Shown here: piece by piece, positions 6,684 through 16,634 of the stretch
Numbering within the stretch: position 1 is the first letter of the stretch
Layout of the letters: each line of letters starts with the position of its first letter
From: an uncultured Arenimonas sp.
GTDB lineage: Bacteria > Pseudomonadota > Gammaproteobacteria > Xanthomonadales > Xanthomonadaceae
Assembly: GCA_946480565.1 (NCBI GenBank)
Contig: CAMLKR010000037.1
Location: 1 to 16,693 of the forward strand
Length of the DNA: 16,693 nucleotides
Direction of reading: 5' to 3'
Notes under the pieces: model-generated
What the model saw: the letters and a program-made list of their open reading frames with translations, nothing else
Databases searched by the model: none
What the model was told of the DNA's origin: nothing
Position numbers and translations under genes: made by a program

Positions 6684-8342
6684 ATGCGCGCCATCCGGAT
6701 CGTGTTGGGATCGACCTTGCTCACCGCCGCCTTCGCCGTTTCGGCGGACGAGGTGACCCTGTTGACGGCCGCGCGCCTGCACACCGGCGACCCGGCGCAG
6801 CCGACCGCCGAAGCCATTGCCTGGGACCGGCAGGGCCGGCTGCTTGCGCTGGGAGAAGCCGAAGAGCTTGCCCGGCGCTTCCCGGCCGCCAAGCGCATCG
6901 ATGCCGGCGCCGTCACGGTCGTGCCGGGCCTGATCGATGCCCACGCCCACCTGATGAACCTCGGCTTCGCCCTGCTGCGCGCCGACCTGGTCGGCGCCAC
7001 GAGCAAGGCCGATGTCATCGCGCGCCTGCAGGCCTTCGAAAAGACCCTTCCCCCCGGCGCCTGGCTGCTGGGCCGCGGTTGGGACCAGAACGACTGGCCG
7101 GAAAAATCCTTCCCGACCGCCGCCGACCTCGACGCCGCCTTCCCGGACCGGCCGGTTTGGCTCGAGCGCGTGGACGGCCATGCCGGCTGGGCGAACAGCG
7201 CCGCCCTGCGCGCCGTGAAGAAGGACATCGGCGGCGACTGGCAGCCCGAAGGTGGCCGCATCCTGCGTGATGGCGGCAAGCCCACCGGGGTGTTCATCGA
7301 TGCGGCGGCGGCCCTGGTGGACGCCGTGGTTCCCGCGCCCGACGAGGCGCTGCGCAGCCAGGCCCTGGAGCGGGCGCTGCAGGCGGCGGTGCGGCACGGC
7401 CTGACCGGCGTGCACGACATGGGCGTGTCGCTGGCGGACCTGGCGCTGATGCGGCGTTTCGCCGACGCCGGCCGGCTGCCGCTGCGCGTGCGCGCCTATG
7501 CCGACGGCGACCGCGAGGCGCTGGCCGCCTTGTGCGCGATGGGTCCCTACGAACACCGCGGCGGCCGGTTGGCGATGCGCGGCGTGAAGTTCTACGTGGA
7601 CGGCGCGCTTGGCAGCCGCGGCGCCGCCCTGATCGACGACTACAGCGACGAGCCCGGGCATCGTGGCCTGCTGGTCACCGAACCCGGCGCCTACGCCGCC
7701 GCGGTGGCCCGCGCGCGCGACTGCGGCCTGCAGCCGGCCAGCCACGCGATCGGCGACCGCGGCAACCGCATCGTGCTCGACACCTATGCCGCGGCGCTGG
7801 GCGCGGCCGCCGGCGGCGACCACCGCTGGCGGGTGGAACACGCCCAGGTGGTCGCGCGCGACGACCTGCCGCGTTTCGCGGCGCTGAAGGTGATCGCCTC
7901 GATGCAGCCCACGCACGCGACCTCGGACATGCCCTGGGCCGAAGACCGCATCGGCGCCGGGCGCCTCCATGGCGCCTATGCCTGGCAGCGGCTGCGCGCC
8001 CTCGGCGTGCCGCTGGCCCTGGGCTCGGATTTCCCGGTGGAGTCGGTGGATCCGCGCCTGGGCCTGTACTCGGCGGTGGCCCGGCAGGATCGCGATGGCA
8101 AACCGCCCGGCGGCTGGCTGCCGGACCAGCGGCTGGCGCCGGCGCAGGCGCTGGAAGGATTCACCGGCGGCGCGGCCTTTGCGGCCTTCGACGAAACGCT
8201 CACCGGCCGGCTGGCCGTGGGCCTGCAGGCGGACTTCGTGATCCTGGGCGCCGATCCGCTCAGCGTGCCGGCCTCGCAGCTGCCGAGCGTGGAGGTCGTC
8301 TCCACCTGGGTCGACGGCCAGGCCGTCTATCGCGCCGAATGA
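6684..8342 (+). CDS. Exported YtcJ-like metal-dependent amidohydrolase
   Basis: This 552-residue enzyme of the amidohydrolase superfamily (PF07969/YtcJ-like branch) is expected to hydrolyse C-N bonds of an unknown small substrate using a one- or two-metal centre. The metal set is complete: H87-x-H89 in PGLIDAHAHL, K302 in GVKFYVDGALGS (candidate bridging lysine), H354 in ASHAIGDRGN, H386 in WRVEHAQ and D449 in LGSDFPVE. It has a short N-terminal strand domain and the usual C-terminal LAVGLQADFVIL return strand. A signal peptide at 1-20 (RAIRIVLGSTLLTAAFAVSA) implies export to the periplasm. ATG 6684 is chosen because AGGAG at 6673-6677 sits 6 nt before it; two in-frame TTG codons immediately upstream are poorer. 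It stands alone between a terminator and a convergent phzF-like gene. Confidence 0.9.
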   Translation: MRAIRIVLGSTLLTAAFAVSADEVTLLTAARLHTGDPAQPTAEAIAWDRQGRLLALGEAEELARRFPAAKRIDAGAVTVVPGLIDAHAHLMNLGFALLRADLVGATSKADVIARLQAFEKTLPPGAWLLGRGWDQNDWPEKSFPTAADLDAAFPDRPVWLERVDGHAGWANSAALRAVKKDIGGDWQPEGGRILRDGGKPTGVFIDAAAALVDAVVPAPDEALRSQALERALQAAVRHGLTGVHDMGVSLADLALMRRFADAGRLPLRVRAYADGDREALAALCAMGPYEHRGGRLAMRGVKFYVDGALGSRGAALIDDYSDEPGHRGLLVTEPGAYAAAVARARDCGLQPASHAIGDRGNRIVLDTYAAALGAAAGGDHRWRVEHAQVVARDDLPRFAALKVIASMQPTHATSDMPWAEDRIGAGRLHGAYAWQRLRALGVPLALGSDFPVESVDPRLGLYSAVARQDRDGKPPGGWLPDQRLAPAQALEGFTGGAAFAAFDETLTGRLAVGLQADFVILGADPLSVPASQLPSVEVVSTWVDGQAVYRAE

Positions 8343-8358
8343 GCCGGTGCAGGCACGG

Positions 8359-8389
8359 AGGAAGCCGACGCCAGCGGCGTCAGCTTCCT
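8359..8389. terminator. Hairpin between convergent genes, possible bidirectional terminator
   Basis: A 14-bp near-perfect inverted repeat (aggaagccgacgcc / ggcgtcagcttcct, one C-A mismatch, 3-nt loop) lies in the 57 nt between the amidohydrolase stop and the convergent phzF-like stop. No T-tract follows on either strand, so a classical intrinsic terminator is not shown. The position still suggests a role in ending transcription from both sides. Confidence 0.4.
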
Positions 8390-8399
8390 GCGTAGGTCC

Positions 8400-9275
8400 T
8401 CAGGGCCAGTCGAGCTGGCCGCGCACCACCGTCTGCACCATGCCGCCGGACCAGACTTCGCCCTCCGCGTCCACGCGCAGCTCCAGGCGTGCGTCGTGGC
8501 CGACCTCGCGGCCCTGGCTGACCGTGTAGCGGCCGTCGGCGCGGGGCAGGGCGTTCGAATGGTGCAGCCAGGCCGCGAGCGTGGCGTTGGCCGCGCCCGA
8601 GGCCGCGTCCTCGACCTGGGCCGGCTGGCCCACCAGGGCACGCACCACCAGGTCGTAGTCTCGGCCGCTGCAGCGCGCGAACACGCACAGCCCCATCGCG
8701 TCGTGGCCGCGCGCCAGCGCCGATACCGCCTCCCAGCGCGGCACCAGGCTGCGCACCGAGGCTTCGTCCACCAGTTCGGCCAGCCACCACCGGCGGCCGC
8801 CGTCCATCAGCACCGGCGGCAGGGTGCCCGGCACGTAGCCCTTGAGCGCGGCGCCGAGGCGCCGGTCGTCGGGCTGCCCGACCTCGAGCACGCGAGCCCG
8901 CGGTGCGCGCACCGACAGCCGGCGTTCGCGGCCTTCGCCGCGCACCTCGATCGGCAGCAGGCCGACCGCGCATTCCTGCACCAGCTGGCCCTCGCGCGGC
9001 GCCGCCAGCCCGGCTTCGAGCACCGCATGCGCGCTGCCGATGCTGGGATGCCCGGCGAAGGGCACCTCGCGCCTCGGGCTGAAGATGCGCAGGCGATAAC
9101 TGGCCGCCGGTGTGCTCGGCGGAAAAACGAAGGTGGTTTCCGGCAGGCGCGTCCAGCGCGCGATCGCCTGCATGGTGGCGTCGTCCAGGCCGGCGGCGTC
9201 CAGCACCACGGCCAGGGGGTTGCCGTCGCCCGGACGGGCGGCGAACACGTCGAGCTGTACGAACTTGCGGGACAT
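8400..9275 (-). CDS. PhzF-family protein, divergent copy
   Basis: This 291-residue PhzF-family protein has the diaminopimelate-epimerase-like fold (PF02567), with two similar halves. Family members are isomerases or epimerases using acid-base chemistry; PhzF itself acts in phenazine synthesis. Present are the QLDVFAARPGDGNPLAVV opening, E46 in LPETTFVF (PhzF Glu45 equivalent) and FAGHPSIG (His74 equivalent). The second-half motif reads VEDAASGAANA, where the usual form is EDPVTGSAN: the Asp is kept, but the position of PhzF Ser213 is Ala. It shares a large fraction of its residues with the gene just upstream and has exactly the same length. ATG 9275 has AGGA about 7 nt before it. The frame is open upstream, but homology starts here. 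No phenazine genes are nearby, so the substrate is unknown. Confidence 0.9.
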   Translation of the reverse strand: MSRKFVQLDVFAARPGDGNPLAVVLDAAGLDDATMQAIARWTRLPETTFVFPPSTPAASYRLRIFSPRREVPFAGHPSIGSAHAVLEAGLAAPREGQLVQECAVGLLPIEVRGEGRERRLSVRAPRARVLEVGQPDDRRLGAALKGYVPGTLPPVLMDGGRRWWLAELVDEASVRSLVPRWEAVSALARGHDAMGLCVFARCSGRDYDLVVRALVGQPAQVEDAASGAANATLAAWLHHSNALPRADGRYTVSQGREVGHDARLELRVDAEGEVWSGGMVQTVVRGQLDWP

Positions 9276-9307
9276 GGGGGCTTCCTGCCCGGAAGGGGAG
9301 ACGAAGG

Positions 9308-10183
9308 TTACCAGTCCAGCGTGCCGCGGATGACGGTCTGGGTGCAGCCGCCGATCCAGACTTCGCCCTCGGCGTCCACCCGCACCTCCACCCGGCCATC
9401 GCGGCCGATTTCGCGGCCCTGGCTGGCGACGTAGGGATTGCCGACCGCCGCCAGGGCGTGGTTCTCGTGCAGCCAGGCGGCGATGGCGGCGTTGGCGCTG
9501 CCGGTGACCGGGTCTTCGGGAATGCCATCGGCCGGGCAGAAGGCGCGCACGGCCAGGGCGTGGTCGGTGGCCTCCGCGCGGCCGAACACCGCCAGGCCGA
9601 CCGCGCCGGTGGCCTCGGTGAGCGTGGCGATCTCGCGCAGCCGTGGCGCCATCGCCCGCACCTGGTGCGCATCGGCCAGCTCCACCACCCACCAGGCCGG
9701 TCCGTTGTCGACCAGGGCCGGCGCCAGCGCGCCGCGCACCGTTCCGGCCAGCGCCGATTCCAGCAGCGCGTCCGGCCGGGCCCGCAGCGGTTTGACCCGG
9801 CCGCGGGGCGCCCGCACCGAAATCCGCCGCGTCCCGCCGTCGCCCGCCACCTGCACCGGCAGCAGGCCGGCGGCGCATTCCTGCACCAGCTGGCCGTCGC
9901 GCGGGCTGGCCAGGCCGGCCTCGAGCAGCGCATGGGCGGTGCCGACGCTGGGGTGGCCGGCGAAGGGCAGCTCCTGGCGCGGAGTGAAGATGCGCACGCG
10001 ATAGCTGGCCGCAGCCTCGACCGGCGGCAGCACGAAGGTGGTTTCCGACAGGTTGGTCCAGGCGGCGAAGGCCTGCATGGCCTCGGTGTCCAGGTCGCGG
10101 GCGTCGAGCACCACGGCCAGCGGATTGCCGGCGCCGGGCCGGTCGGCGAAGACGTCGAGCTGGAGGAAATCCCTGCGGCGCAT
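9308..10183 (-). CDS. PhzF-family isomerase/epimerase, canonical copy
   Basis: This 291-residue PhzF-family protein is the paralogue of the following gene, which starts 32 nt downstream on the same strand. The motifs are canonical: QLDVFADRPGAGNPLAVV, E47 in LSETTFVLPP, FAGHPSVG, and PEDPVTGSANAAIAAWL in the second half, with both Asp and Ser of the active site retained. The ATG at 10183 is preferred because GGGAG (positions 10194-10190) lies 6 nt upstream and it aligns with the start of the paralogue. An ATG at 10207 would add eight residues but lacks a ribosome-binding site. The pair looks like a tandem duplication that has since diverged considerably. It is divergent from lysC-lysA, sharing a 103-127 bp promoter region. 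Function beyond family level is not visible. Confidence 0.92.
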   Translation of the reverse strand: MRRRDFLQLDVFADRPGAGNPLAVVLDARDLDTEAMQAFAAWTNLSETTFVLPPVEAAASYRVRIFTPRQELPFAGHPSVGTAHALLEAGLASPRDGQLVQECAAGLLPVQVAGDGGTRRISVRAPRGRVKPLRARPDALLESALAGTVRGALAPALVDNGPAWWVVELADAHQVRAMAPRLREIATLTEATGAVGLAVFGRAEATDHALAVRAFCPADGIPEDPVTGSANAAIAAWLHENHALAAVGNPYVASQGREIGRDGRVEVRVDAEGEVWIGGCTQTVIRGTLDW

Positions 10184-10189
10184 GCTCGG

Positions 10190-10194
10190 CTCCC
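10190..10194 (-). promoter_or_regulatory. Ribosome-binding site deciding the start of the upstream phzF-like gene
   Basis: GGGAG on the minus strand lies 6 nt before ATG 10183. The alternative in-frame ATG at 10207 has no such sequence, so the shorter protein is favoured. Confidence 0.6.
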
Positions 10195-10253
10195 GTTCGG
10201 TGCTCATGACGGATCGTTCGCTGGCCGGCGGGTCCGGCGGCGGCGCCTTCGAT

Positions 10254-10259
10254 TACACT
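10254..10259 (+). promoter_or_regulatory. Possible -10 element for lysC-lysA
   Basis: TACACT in the context gattacactg lies 51 nt before the lysC-lysA ATG, in an otherwise very GC-rich stretch. The same hexamer occurs at 15674-15679 before the dienelactone-hydrolase-like gene. No clear -35 is seen 16-18 bp upstream. The 51-nt leader is too short for a lysine riboswitch. Confidence 0.4.
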
Positions 10260-10310
10260 GCGGGACGCCGCGCCGCCCGCGCCGGCGCCCGCCCATCATA
10301 AACCCTGACC

Positions 10311-12921
10311 ATGAGCCCAGCCGCGCCTGTCGCCGGTGCCGACGCACCGGATTGGATCGTCCTCAAGTTCGGAGGCACCTCGGTGTCCCGGCGCCACCGT
10401 TGGGACACGATCGGCCGGCTGATGAAACGGCGCGCGGACGAGGAACACGTCCGCGTGCTGGTGGTGGTATCGGCCCTGTCGGGCGTCACCAACGAACTGC
10501 AGGCCGTGTGCGACGGCCACGCCGACGCCGCGGGCACGCATGCCCGCATCGCTGCCCTGGTGCACCGGCACGAAGCCTTCGCCGGCGAGCTCGGCATCGA
10601 TCCCGGCGTGCTCACCGAGCGGCTGGCGGCGCTGATCATGCTGGGCGACGATCCGCGCGCCGCCGCAGGCACGCTGGACTGGCAGGCCGAGGTGCTGGCC
10701 CAGGGCGAACTGCTGTCGTCGACGCTCGGCGTCGCCTACCTGCGCAGCCAGGGCCTGGACGTGGGCTGGACGGATTCCCGCGACTGGATCCAGGCGCGGC
10801 CGATGCCCAACCAGAACGAATGGAGCAAGCGCCTGTCGGCCTCCTGCGACTACGCCGGCGACGCCGGCCTGCGCGGGCGTTTCGCGGCCGCCGGCCCGTC
10901 GCTGCGCATCGCCCAGGGATTCATCGCCCGCGCGCCGGACGGCGGCACGGCCATCCTGGGCCGCGGCGGCTCCGACACGTCGGCCGCGTATTTCGGCGCG
11001 CTCATCGGCGCGCGCCGGGTCGAGATCTGGACCGACGTGCCGGGCATGTTCAGCGCCAATCCGCGCGCCGTGCCCGACGCACGGCTGCTGTCGCGCCTGG
11101 ACTACGAAGAGGCGCAGGAGATCGCCACCACCGGCGCCAAGGTGCTGCACCCGCGCTGCATCCACCCCTGCCGCGAGGCGCGGGTGCCGATCTGGATCCG
11201 CGACACCGAACGGCCCGACATGCCGGGCACGGTCATCGATTCCTCGGCGACCACCATTCCCGGCGTCAAGGCGATCAGCTCGCGCCGCGGCATCGTGCTG
11301 GTGTCGATGGAAACCATCGGCATGTGGCAGCAGGTCGGCTTCCTGTCCGACGTGTTCGAACGCTTCAAGGCGCACGGCCTGTCGATCGACCTGATCGGCT
11401 CGTCCGAGGCCAACGTCACCGTGTCGCTGGACCCCAGCGACAACCTGGTGAACACCAACGTGCTGGACGCGCTCTGCGCCGACCTGGCCCAGGTCTGCCG
11501 GGTGAAGGTGATCGCGCCCTGCGCGGCGATCACCCTGGTCGGCCGCGGGATGCGTTCGCTGCTGCACAAGCTGTCGGACGTCTGGGCCGAGTTCGGGCGC
11601 GAGCGGGTGCACCTGATCTCGCAGTCGTCCAACGACCTCAACCTCACCTTCGTGGTGGACGAGGGCCTGGCCGAGGGCATGCTGCCCCGGCTGCACGCGC
11701 TGCTGGCGCAGTCGGGTGCGATGCCGGTGACCGAGGCCGCGGTGTTCGGCCCCAGCTGGCGCCGCATCGGCCATCCGGCCGCGGGCCGCCCGCTGCCCTG
11801 GTGGCATGCCGCGCGCGAGCGCCTGCTGCATTCGGCGCGCGCGGATACGCCGCGTTACGTCTACCACCTGCCGACCGTGCGCGAACGCGCCCGCGAACTG
11901 GCCGGCATCGCCGCGGTGGACCGCCGCTTCTTCGCGCTCAAGGCCAACCCGCACCCGCGCGTGCTGCAGGTGCTCGAGGCCGAAGGTTTCGGCTTCGAAT
12001 GTGTGTCGCAGGGCGAGATCGAGCACCTGTTCCGCGTGCTGCCGACCCTGGCGCCGGACCGCGTGCTGTTCACCCCCAGCTTCGCGCCGCGCGGCGAATA
12101 CGCCGCGGCCCTGGGCAAGGGCGTGTTCGTCACCATCGACAGCCCCACGCCGCTGCGCCGGTGGCCGGAGCTGTTCAAGGGCCGCGAGGTCGTGCTGCGG
12201 GTGGATCCTGGCTTCGGCCATGGCCACCACGAGAAGGTGCGCACCGGCGGCAAGGGCGCGAAGTTCGGCCTGGCGGCCGAAGAGCTGCCGGAGTTCCTGG
12301 CCGCGGCGCGCGATGCCGGTGTGCGCATCTGCGGCCTGCACGCGCACATCGGCAGCGGCATCCACGACGCCCAGCACTGGCACGCCGTGTATGCGCAGCT
12401 GGCCGCGCTGGCGGAGGACATCGGCAGCATCGGCTTCATCGACGTCGGCGGTGGCCTGGGCGTGGCCTACGATCCGGACGCCGACCCCTTCGACATCGCC
12501 GCCTACGCCGCCGCACTGGCCGAGGTGAAGGCCGCCTACCCGCAGTACGCGCTGTGGGTCGAACCCGGCCGCTACCTGGTCGCGGAGGCCGGCGCCCTGC
12601 TGCTGCGCGTCACCCAGGTGACCCGCAAGCAGGGGCAGCGCCGCATCGGCGCCGACGGCGGCATGAACGCGCTGATGCGGCCGGCGCTGTACAACGCCTG
12701 GCACGAGATCGTGAACCTGACGCGGCTGGACGACCCGCCCGGCGAACCCGCCGAGGTGGTCGGCCCGGTCTGCGAATCCAGCGACGTGCTGGGCCGCCAG
12801 CGCCGCCTGCCCGATGCGACCGCCGAGGGCGATGTGCTGCTGGTCGGCCACGCCGGCGCCTACGGCGCGGTGATGGCCAACCGCTACAACCTGCGTGAAC
12901 TGCCGCAGGAGGACGTGATCG

Positions 12922-12929
<8 letters not shown>
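10311..12929 (+). CDS. lysAC: Bifunctional aspartate kinase / diaminopimelate decarboxylase fusion
   Basis: This 872-residue fusion joins the first and last enzymes of lysine synthesis. The N-terminal half (about 1-480) is aspartate kinase, which phosphorylates L-aspartate: KFGGTSV at 19-25, GRGGSDTSA at 217-225, then an ACT-type regulatory region (about 320-470) likely to bind an inhibitory amino acid. The C-terminal half (about 500-872) is PLP-dependent meso-DAP decarboxylase: FFALKANP with Schiff-base K544, HAHIGSGI (H679), DVGGGLGV, EPGRYLVAEAG, CESSD (C821) and GAYGAVMANRYN. The order and length match the fusion known in Xanthomonas and Xylella. Both active sites look complete. The ATG at 10311 is the first in frame before homology and has only a weak ribosome-binding site. 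The stop overlaps murL by 8 nt (ATGACTGA). Channelling between non-consecutive enzymes is not expected; the fusion may serve co-regulation. Confidence 0.96.
12907..12912 (+). promoter_or_regulatory. Strong ribosome-binding site for murL inside lysAC
   Basis: A perfect AGGAGG lies within the last codons of lysAC, 9 nt before the murL ATG. With the ATGACTGA overlap it supports both re-initiation and independent loading of ribosomes on murL. Confidence 0.75.
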
Positions 12930-14254
<1,325 letters not shown>

Positions 14255-14274
<20 letters not shown>

Positions 14275-15634
14275 AGGCAAATCCGTCGCGATCTGGGGTT
14301 ATGGCCGCGAGGGCCGCTCCGCCCTGGCGGCGCTGCGCTGGCGCCTGCCCAGCCAGCCGATCACGGTGTTCTGCTCCCAGGACGAGGCCGAGCCGCTGCG
14401 CGAGATGCAGGACCCGGCCCTGCGCATCGAAACCTCGGTGAACGCCGAGGCACTGGCCGCGCACCAGGTCGTGATCAAGTCGCCGGGCATCAGCCCCTAC
14501 ACCTCGCCGGCCGCCGACGCGGCGCTGGCCGGCGTGCAGTTCGTCGGCGCCAGCGGCCTGTGGTTCGCCGAACCGCCCACCGGCAAGCGCATCGCCGTCA
14601 CCGGCACCAAGGGCAAGTCCACCACGACGGCGATGATCGCGCACCTGCTGCGCGCCGCCGGCAAGCGCACCGCGCTGGCCGGCAACATCGGCCTGCCGCT
14701 GCTGGAGCTGATCGACGTGCAGCCGCCGCCCGAGGCCTGGGCGATCGAACTCTCCAGCTACCAGACCGGCGAAGCCGCGAACCTGGACGTGGCCGTGGTG
14801 CTGAACCTGTTCCCCGAGCACCTGGACTGGCACGGCACCGAGGCGCGCTACTACGAAGACAAGCTGGCCCTGGTGACCCGCGGCGCGCCGCGCATCGCCG
14901 TGCTCAACGCCGCCGATCCGCACCTGGTCGAACTGGACGTGCCGCCGGAGACGCGGGTGCTGTGGTTCAACCACGCCGACGGCTGGCACCTGCGCGACAG
15001 CGTGATCCACCGCGGCGAACGCGCCGTGCTGGACGCGAAGAACCTGCCGCTGCCGGGCCGCCACAATCGCCTGAACCTGTGCGCGGCGCTGGCCGCGATC
15101 GAGGCCATGGGCCTGGATGCCGCGAAACTCGCGCCTGCCGCCGCCGGCTTCCGGCCGCTGCCGCACCGCCTGCAGTCGCTGGGCACGCGCCAGGGCATCG
15201 AGTCGGTGAACGATTCGATCTCGACCACGCCGCACGCCAGCATCGCCGCGCTCGACTGCTACCGCGGCCGGCGCGTCGCCATCCTGGTCGGCGGCTACGA
15301 CCGCGGCCTGGACTGGGGCATCTTCGCCGAGCGGCTGGCCGCCGAGCCGGTGACCGCCGTGATCACGATGGGCCAGAACGGCCCGCGTGTGCACGAAAAG
15401 CTCAAACCCTTGTCGCTGGGCGACCGTTTCATCCTGGCCGAGGCCGGCGAGATGGAAGAAGCGGTCAAACTCGGCCTGCAGGCCCTGGGCCAGAACGGCG
15501 TGCTGCTGCTGTCGCCGGGCGCACCCAGTTTTCCGCGCTACAAGGACTACGTCGAACGCGGACGGCACTTCGCCAAGGCCGCCGGGTTCGACCCGGACCA
15601 GATCAGCGCCATTCCCGGCCTGGGCGTGGCCTGA
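14255..15634 (+). CDS. murD2: UDP-MurNAc-L-alanine:L-glutamate ligase (MurD2)
   Basis: This 459-residue Mur ligase is the partner of MurL. It adds L-Glu, rather than the D-Glu used by ordinary MurD, to UDP-MurNAc-L-Ala with ATP hydrolysis in the cytosol. The three Mur domains are visible: an N-terminal Rossmann-like UDP-binding domain ([13 protein letters not shown], then IKSPGISPY); a central ATPase with GTKGKSTTT (117-125), ELSSYQTG and [11 protein letters not shown]; and a C-terminal domain with [19 protein letters not shown] and [15 protein letters not shown]. The chosen start, GTG 14255, gives [15 protein letters not shown], the expected N-terminus. It overlaps the murL stop by 20 nt, so an upstream in-frame ATG at 14216 is less likely. 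L-Glu specificity is inferred from synteny with murL, not from residues I can prove. Confidence 0.9.
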
Positions 15635-15673
15635 GCTTCACCCCGCGTTTGCGCCGGTCCGCCGCGCAGCGCA

Positions 15674-15679
15674 TACACT
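15674..15679 (+). promoter_or_regulatory. Possible -10 element for the dienelactone-hydrolase-like gene
   Basis: TACACT in the context gcatacactc lies 28 nt before the ATG. TTGCGC at 15649-15654 could be a weak -35, with a long 19-bp spacer. The gap after murD2 is 73 nt, so this gene may have its own promoter. Confidence 0.45.
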
Positions 15680-15707
15680 CGCCGCACTTTCTCCGGAGGA
15701 TTCCGCC

Positions 15708-16505
15708 ATGCGTGCCCCGATTGCCTGCACTCTTGCCCTCGCGCTCTGCAGCCTCAGCCTGTCCGTCGCCGCCAAGTCGGTGGCCGAACCCATCAGCTGG
15801 AACCACGGCGGCACCGATTTCGACGGCTACCTCGTCTACGACGACGCCGGCAAGGAGAAGCGCCCCGGCCTGGTGATGGTGCCGAACTGGTACGGCGTCA
15901 ACGACGAGGCCATCGAGAAGGCCAAGCAGATCGCCGGCGACGACTACGTCATCCTTCTGGTGGACATGTACGGGCGCGACGTGCGCCCGGCCAATGCCGA
16001 CGAGGCCGGCAAGGCCTCCGGCGCGGTCTACGCCGATCCCGACGCGCTGCGCGGCCGGATCAACCGTGCGCTGGGCGTGCTGGAGGCCTCGGCCGCGAAG
16101 ACGCCGCTGGACGTCGAGCGCCTGGGCGGCATCGGGTTCTGTTTCGGCGGTGCGATCGTGCTGGAGCTGGCGCGCAGCGGCGCCAACGTGGACGGGGTGG
16201 TCGCCTTCCACTCCAATCTCGGCACGCAGAAGCCGGCCGAGGCCGGGGCGGTGAAGGCCGCGGTGCTGGCGCTAAACGGGGCGGACGATTATTTCGTCTC
16301 GGCCGAGCAGCGCGCCGGTTTCAGGAAGGAGATGCGCGAGGCCGGGGCTGACTGGCAGTCGGTGGATTTCGGTGGGGCGCTGCACTGCTTCACGGAAGCC
16401 AGCGAGGACGGCGTCAAGCTGCCCGGCTGCAAGTACGACGAGCGCGCGGCCAAGCGCAGCTTCGTGATGATGGAGTCCTTCTTCGACGAGCGCTTCGGCG
16501 ACTGA
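15708..16505 (+). CDS. Exported dienelactone hydrolase family protein
   Basis: This 265-residue alpha/beta hydrolase belongs to the dienelactone hydrolase branch, which uses a cysteine nucleophile. The triad is present: C145 in GIGFCFGGA, D193 or D194 in LNGADDYFV and H226 in GGALHCFTEA, in the usual order and spacing. The signal peptide at about 1-22 (CTLALALCSLSLSVAA) implies a periplasmic enzyme. The Cys in LALC lacks a good lipobox context, so a lipoprotein is unlikely. The ATG at 15708 follows GGAGGA (15695-15700) by 7 nt. A second family-typical segment, PGLVMVPNWYGVNDEAIEKAKQ in two parts around residues 45-70, supports the fold. No aromatic-degradation genes are nearby, so chloroaromatic catabolism is not implied and the natural substrate is unknown. 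An intrinsic terminator follows 21 nt after the stop. Confidence 0.9.
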   Translation: MRAPIACTLALALCSLSLSVAAKSVAEPISWNHGGTDFDGYLVYDDAGKEKRPGLVMVPNWYGVNDEAIEKAKQIAGDDYVILLVDMYGRDVRPANADEAGKASGAVYADPDALRGRINRALGVLEASAAKTPLDVERLGGIGFCFGGAIVLELARSGANVDGVVAFHSNLGTQKPAEAGAVKAAVLALNGADDYFVSAEQRAGFRKEMREAGADWQSVDFGGALHCFTEASEDGVKLPGCKYDERAAKRSFVMMESFFDERFGD

Positions 16506-16526
16506 CCCGCTTCGAACTTGCTTTCG

Positions 16527-16557
16527 GAAAGGCCCGCGTTTGCGGGCCTTTCTCGTT
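16527..16557 (+). terminator. Intrinsic terminator after the dienelactone-hydrolase-like gene
   Basis: A perfect 11-bp stem (gaaaggcccgc / gcgggcctttc, 16527-16537 and 16542-16552) with a GTTT loop is followed by tcgttTGTTGG, a moderate T-rich tail. It also ends any read-through from the lysAC-murL-murD2 operon. Confidence 0.85.
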
Positions 16558-16634
16558 TGTTGGTTCTTCATGCCGGGCTCGCTCGAGGCGATAGGCCGCC
16601 GTGGGGGTGGTATTATTTCGGACGACGGACAAAC

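Noticed and set aside
6525..7970. A 481-codon minus-strand frame antisense to the amidohydrolase
   Set aside because: The amidohydrolase has a full metal-ligand set, signal peptide and ribosome-binding site; the antisense frame has none of these.
8400..10183. The phzF-like pair as part of a phenazine cluster
   Set aside because: No other phz genes are nearby, and the family is widespread outside phenazine producers.
10260..10310. A lysine riboswitch upstream of lysAC
   Set aside because: The leader is only about 50 nt, far too short for the L-box fold, and shows no paired elements.
9110..12898. A plus-strand frame open for about 1260 codons across the phzF-like genes and lysAC
   Set aside because: It runs antisense to one phzF-like gene and in another frame of lysAC, is dominated by Arg, Gly, Ala and Pro, and has no family motif. 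It is a product of GC-rich third positions.
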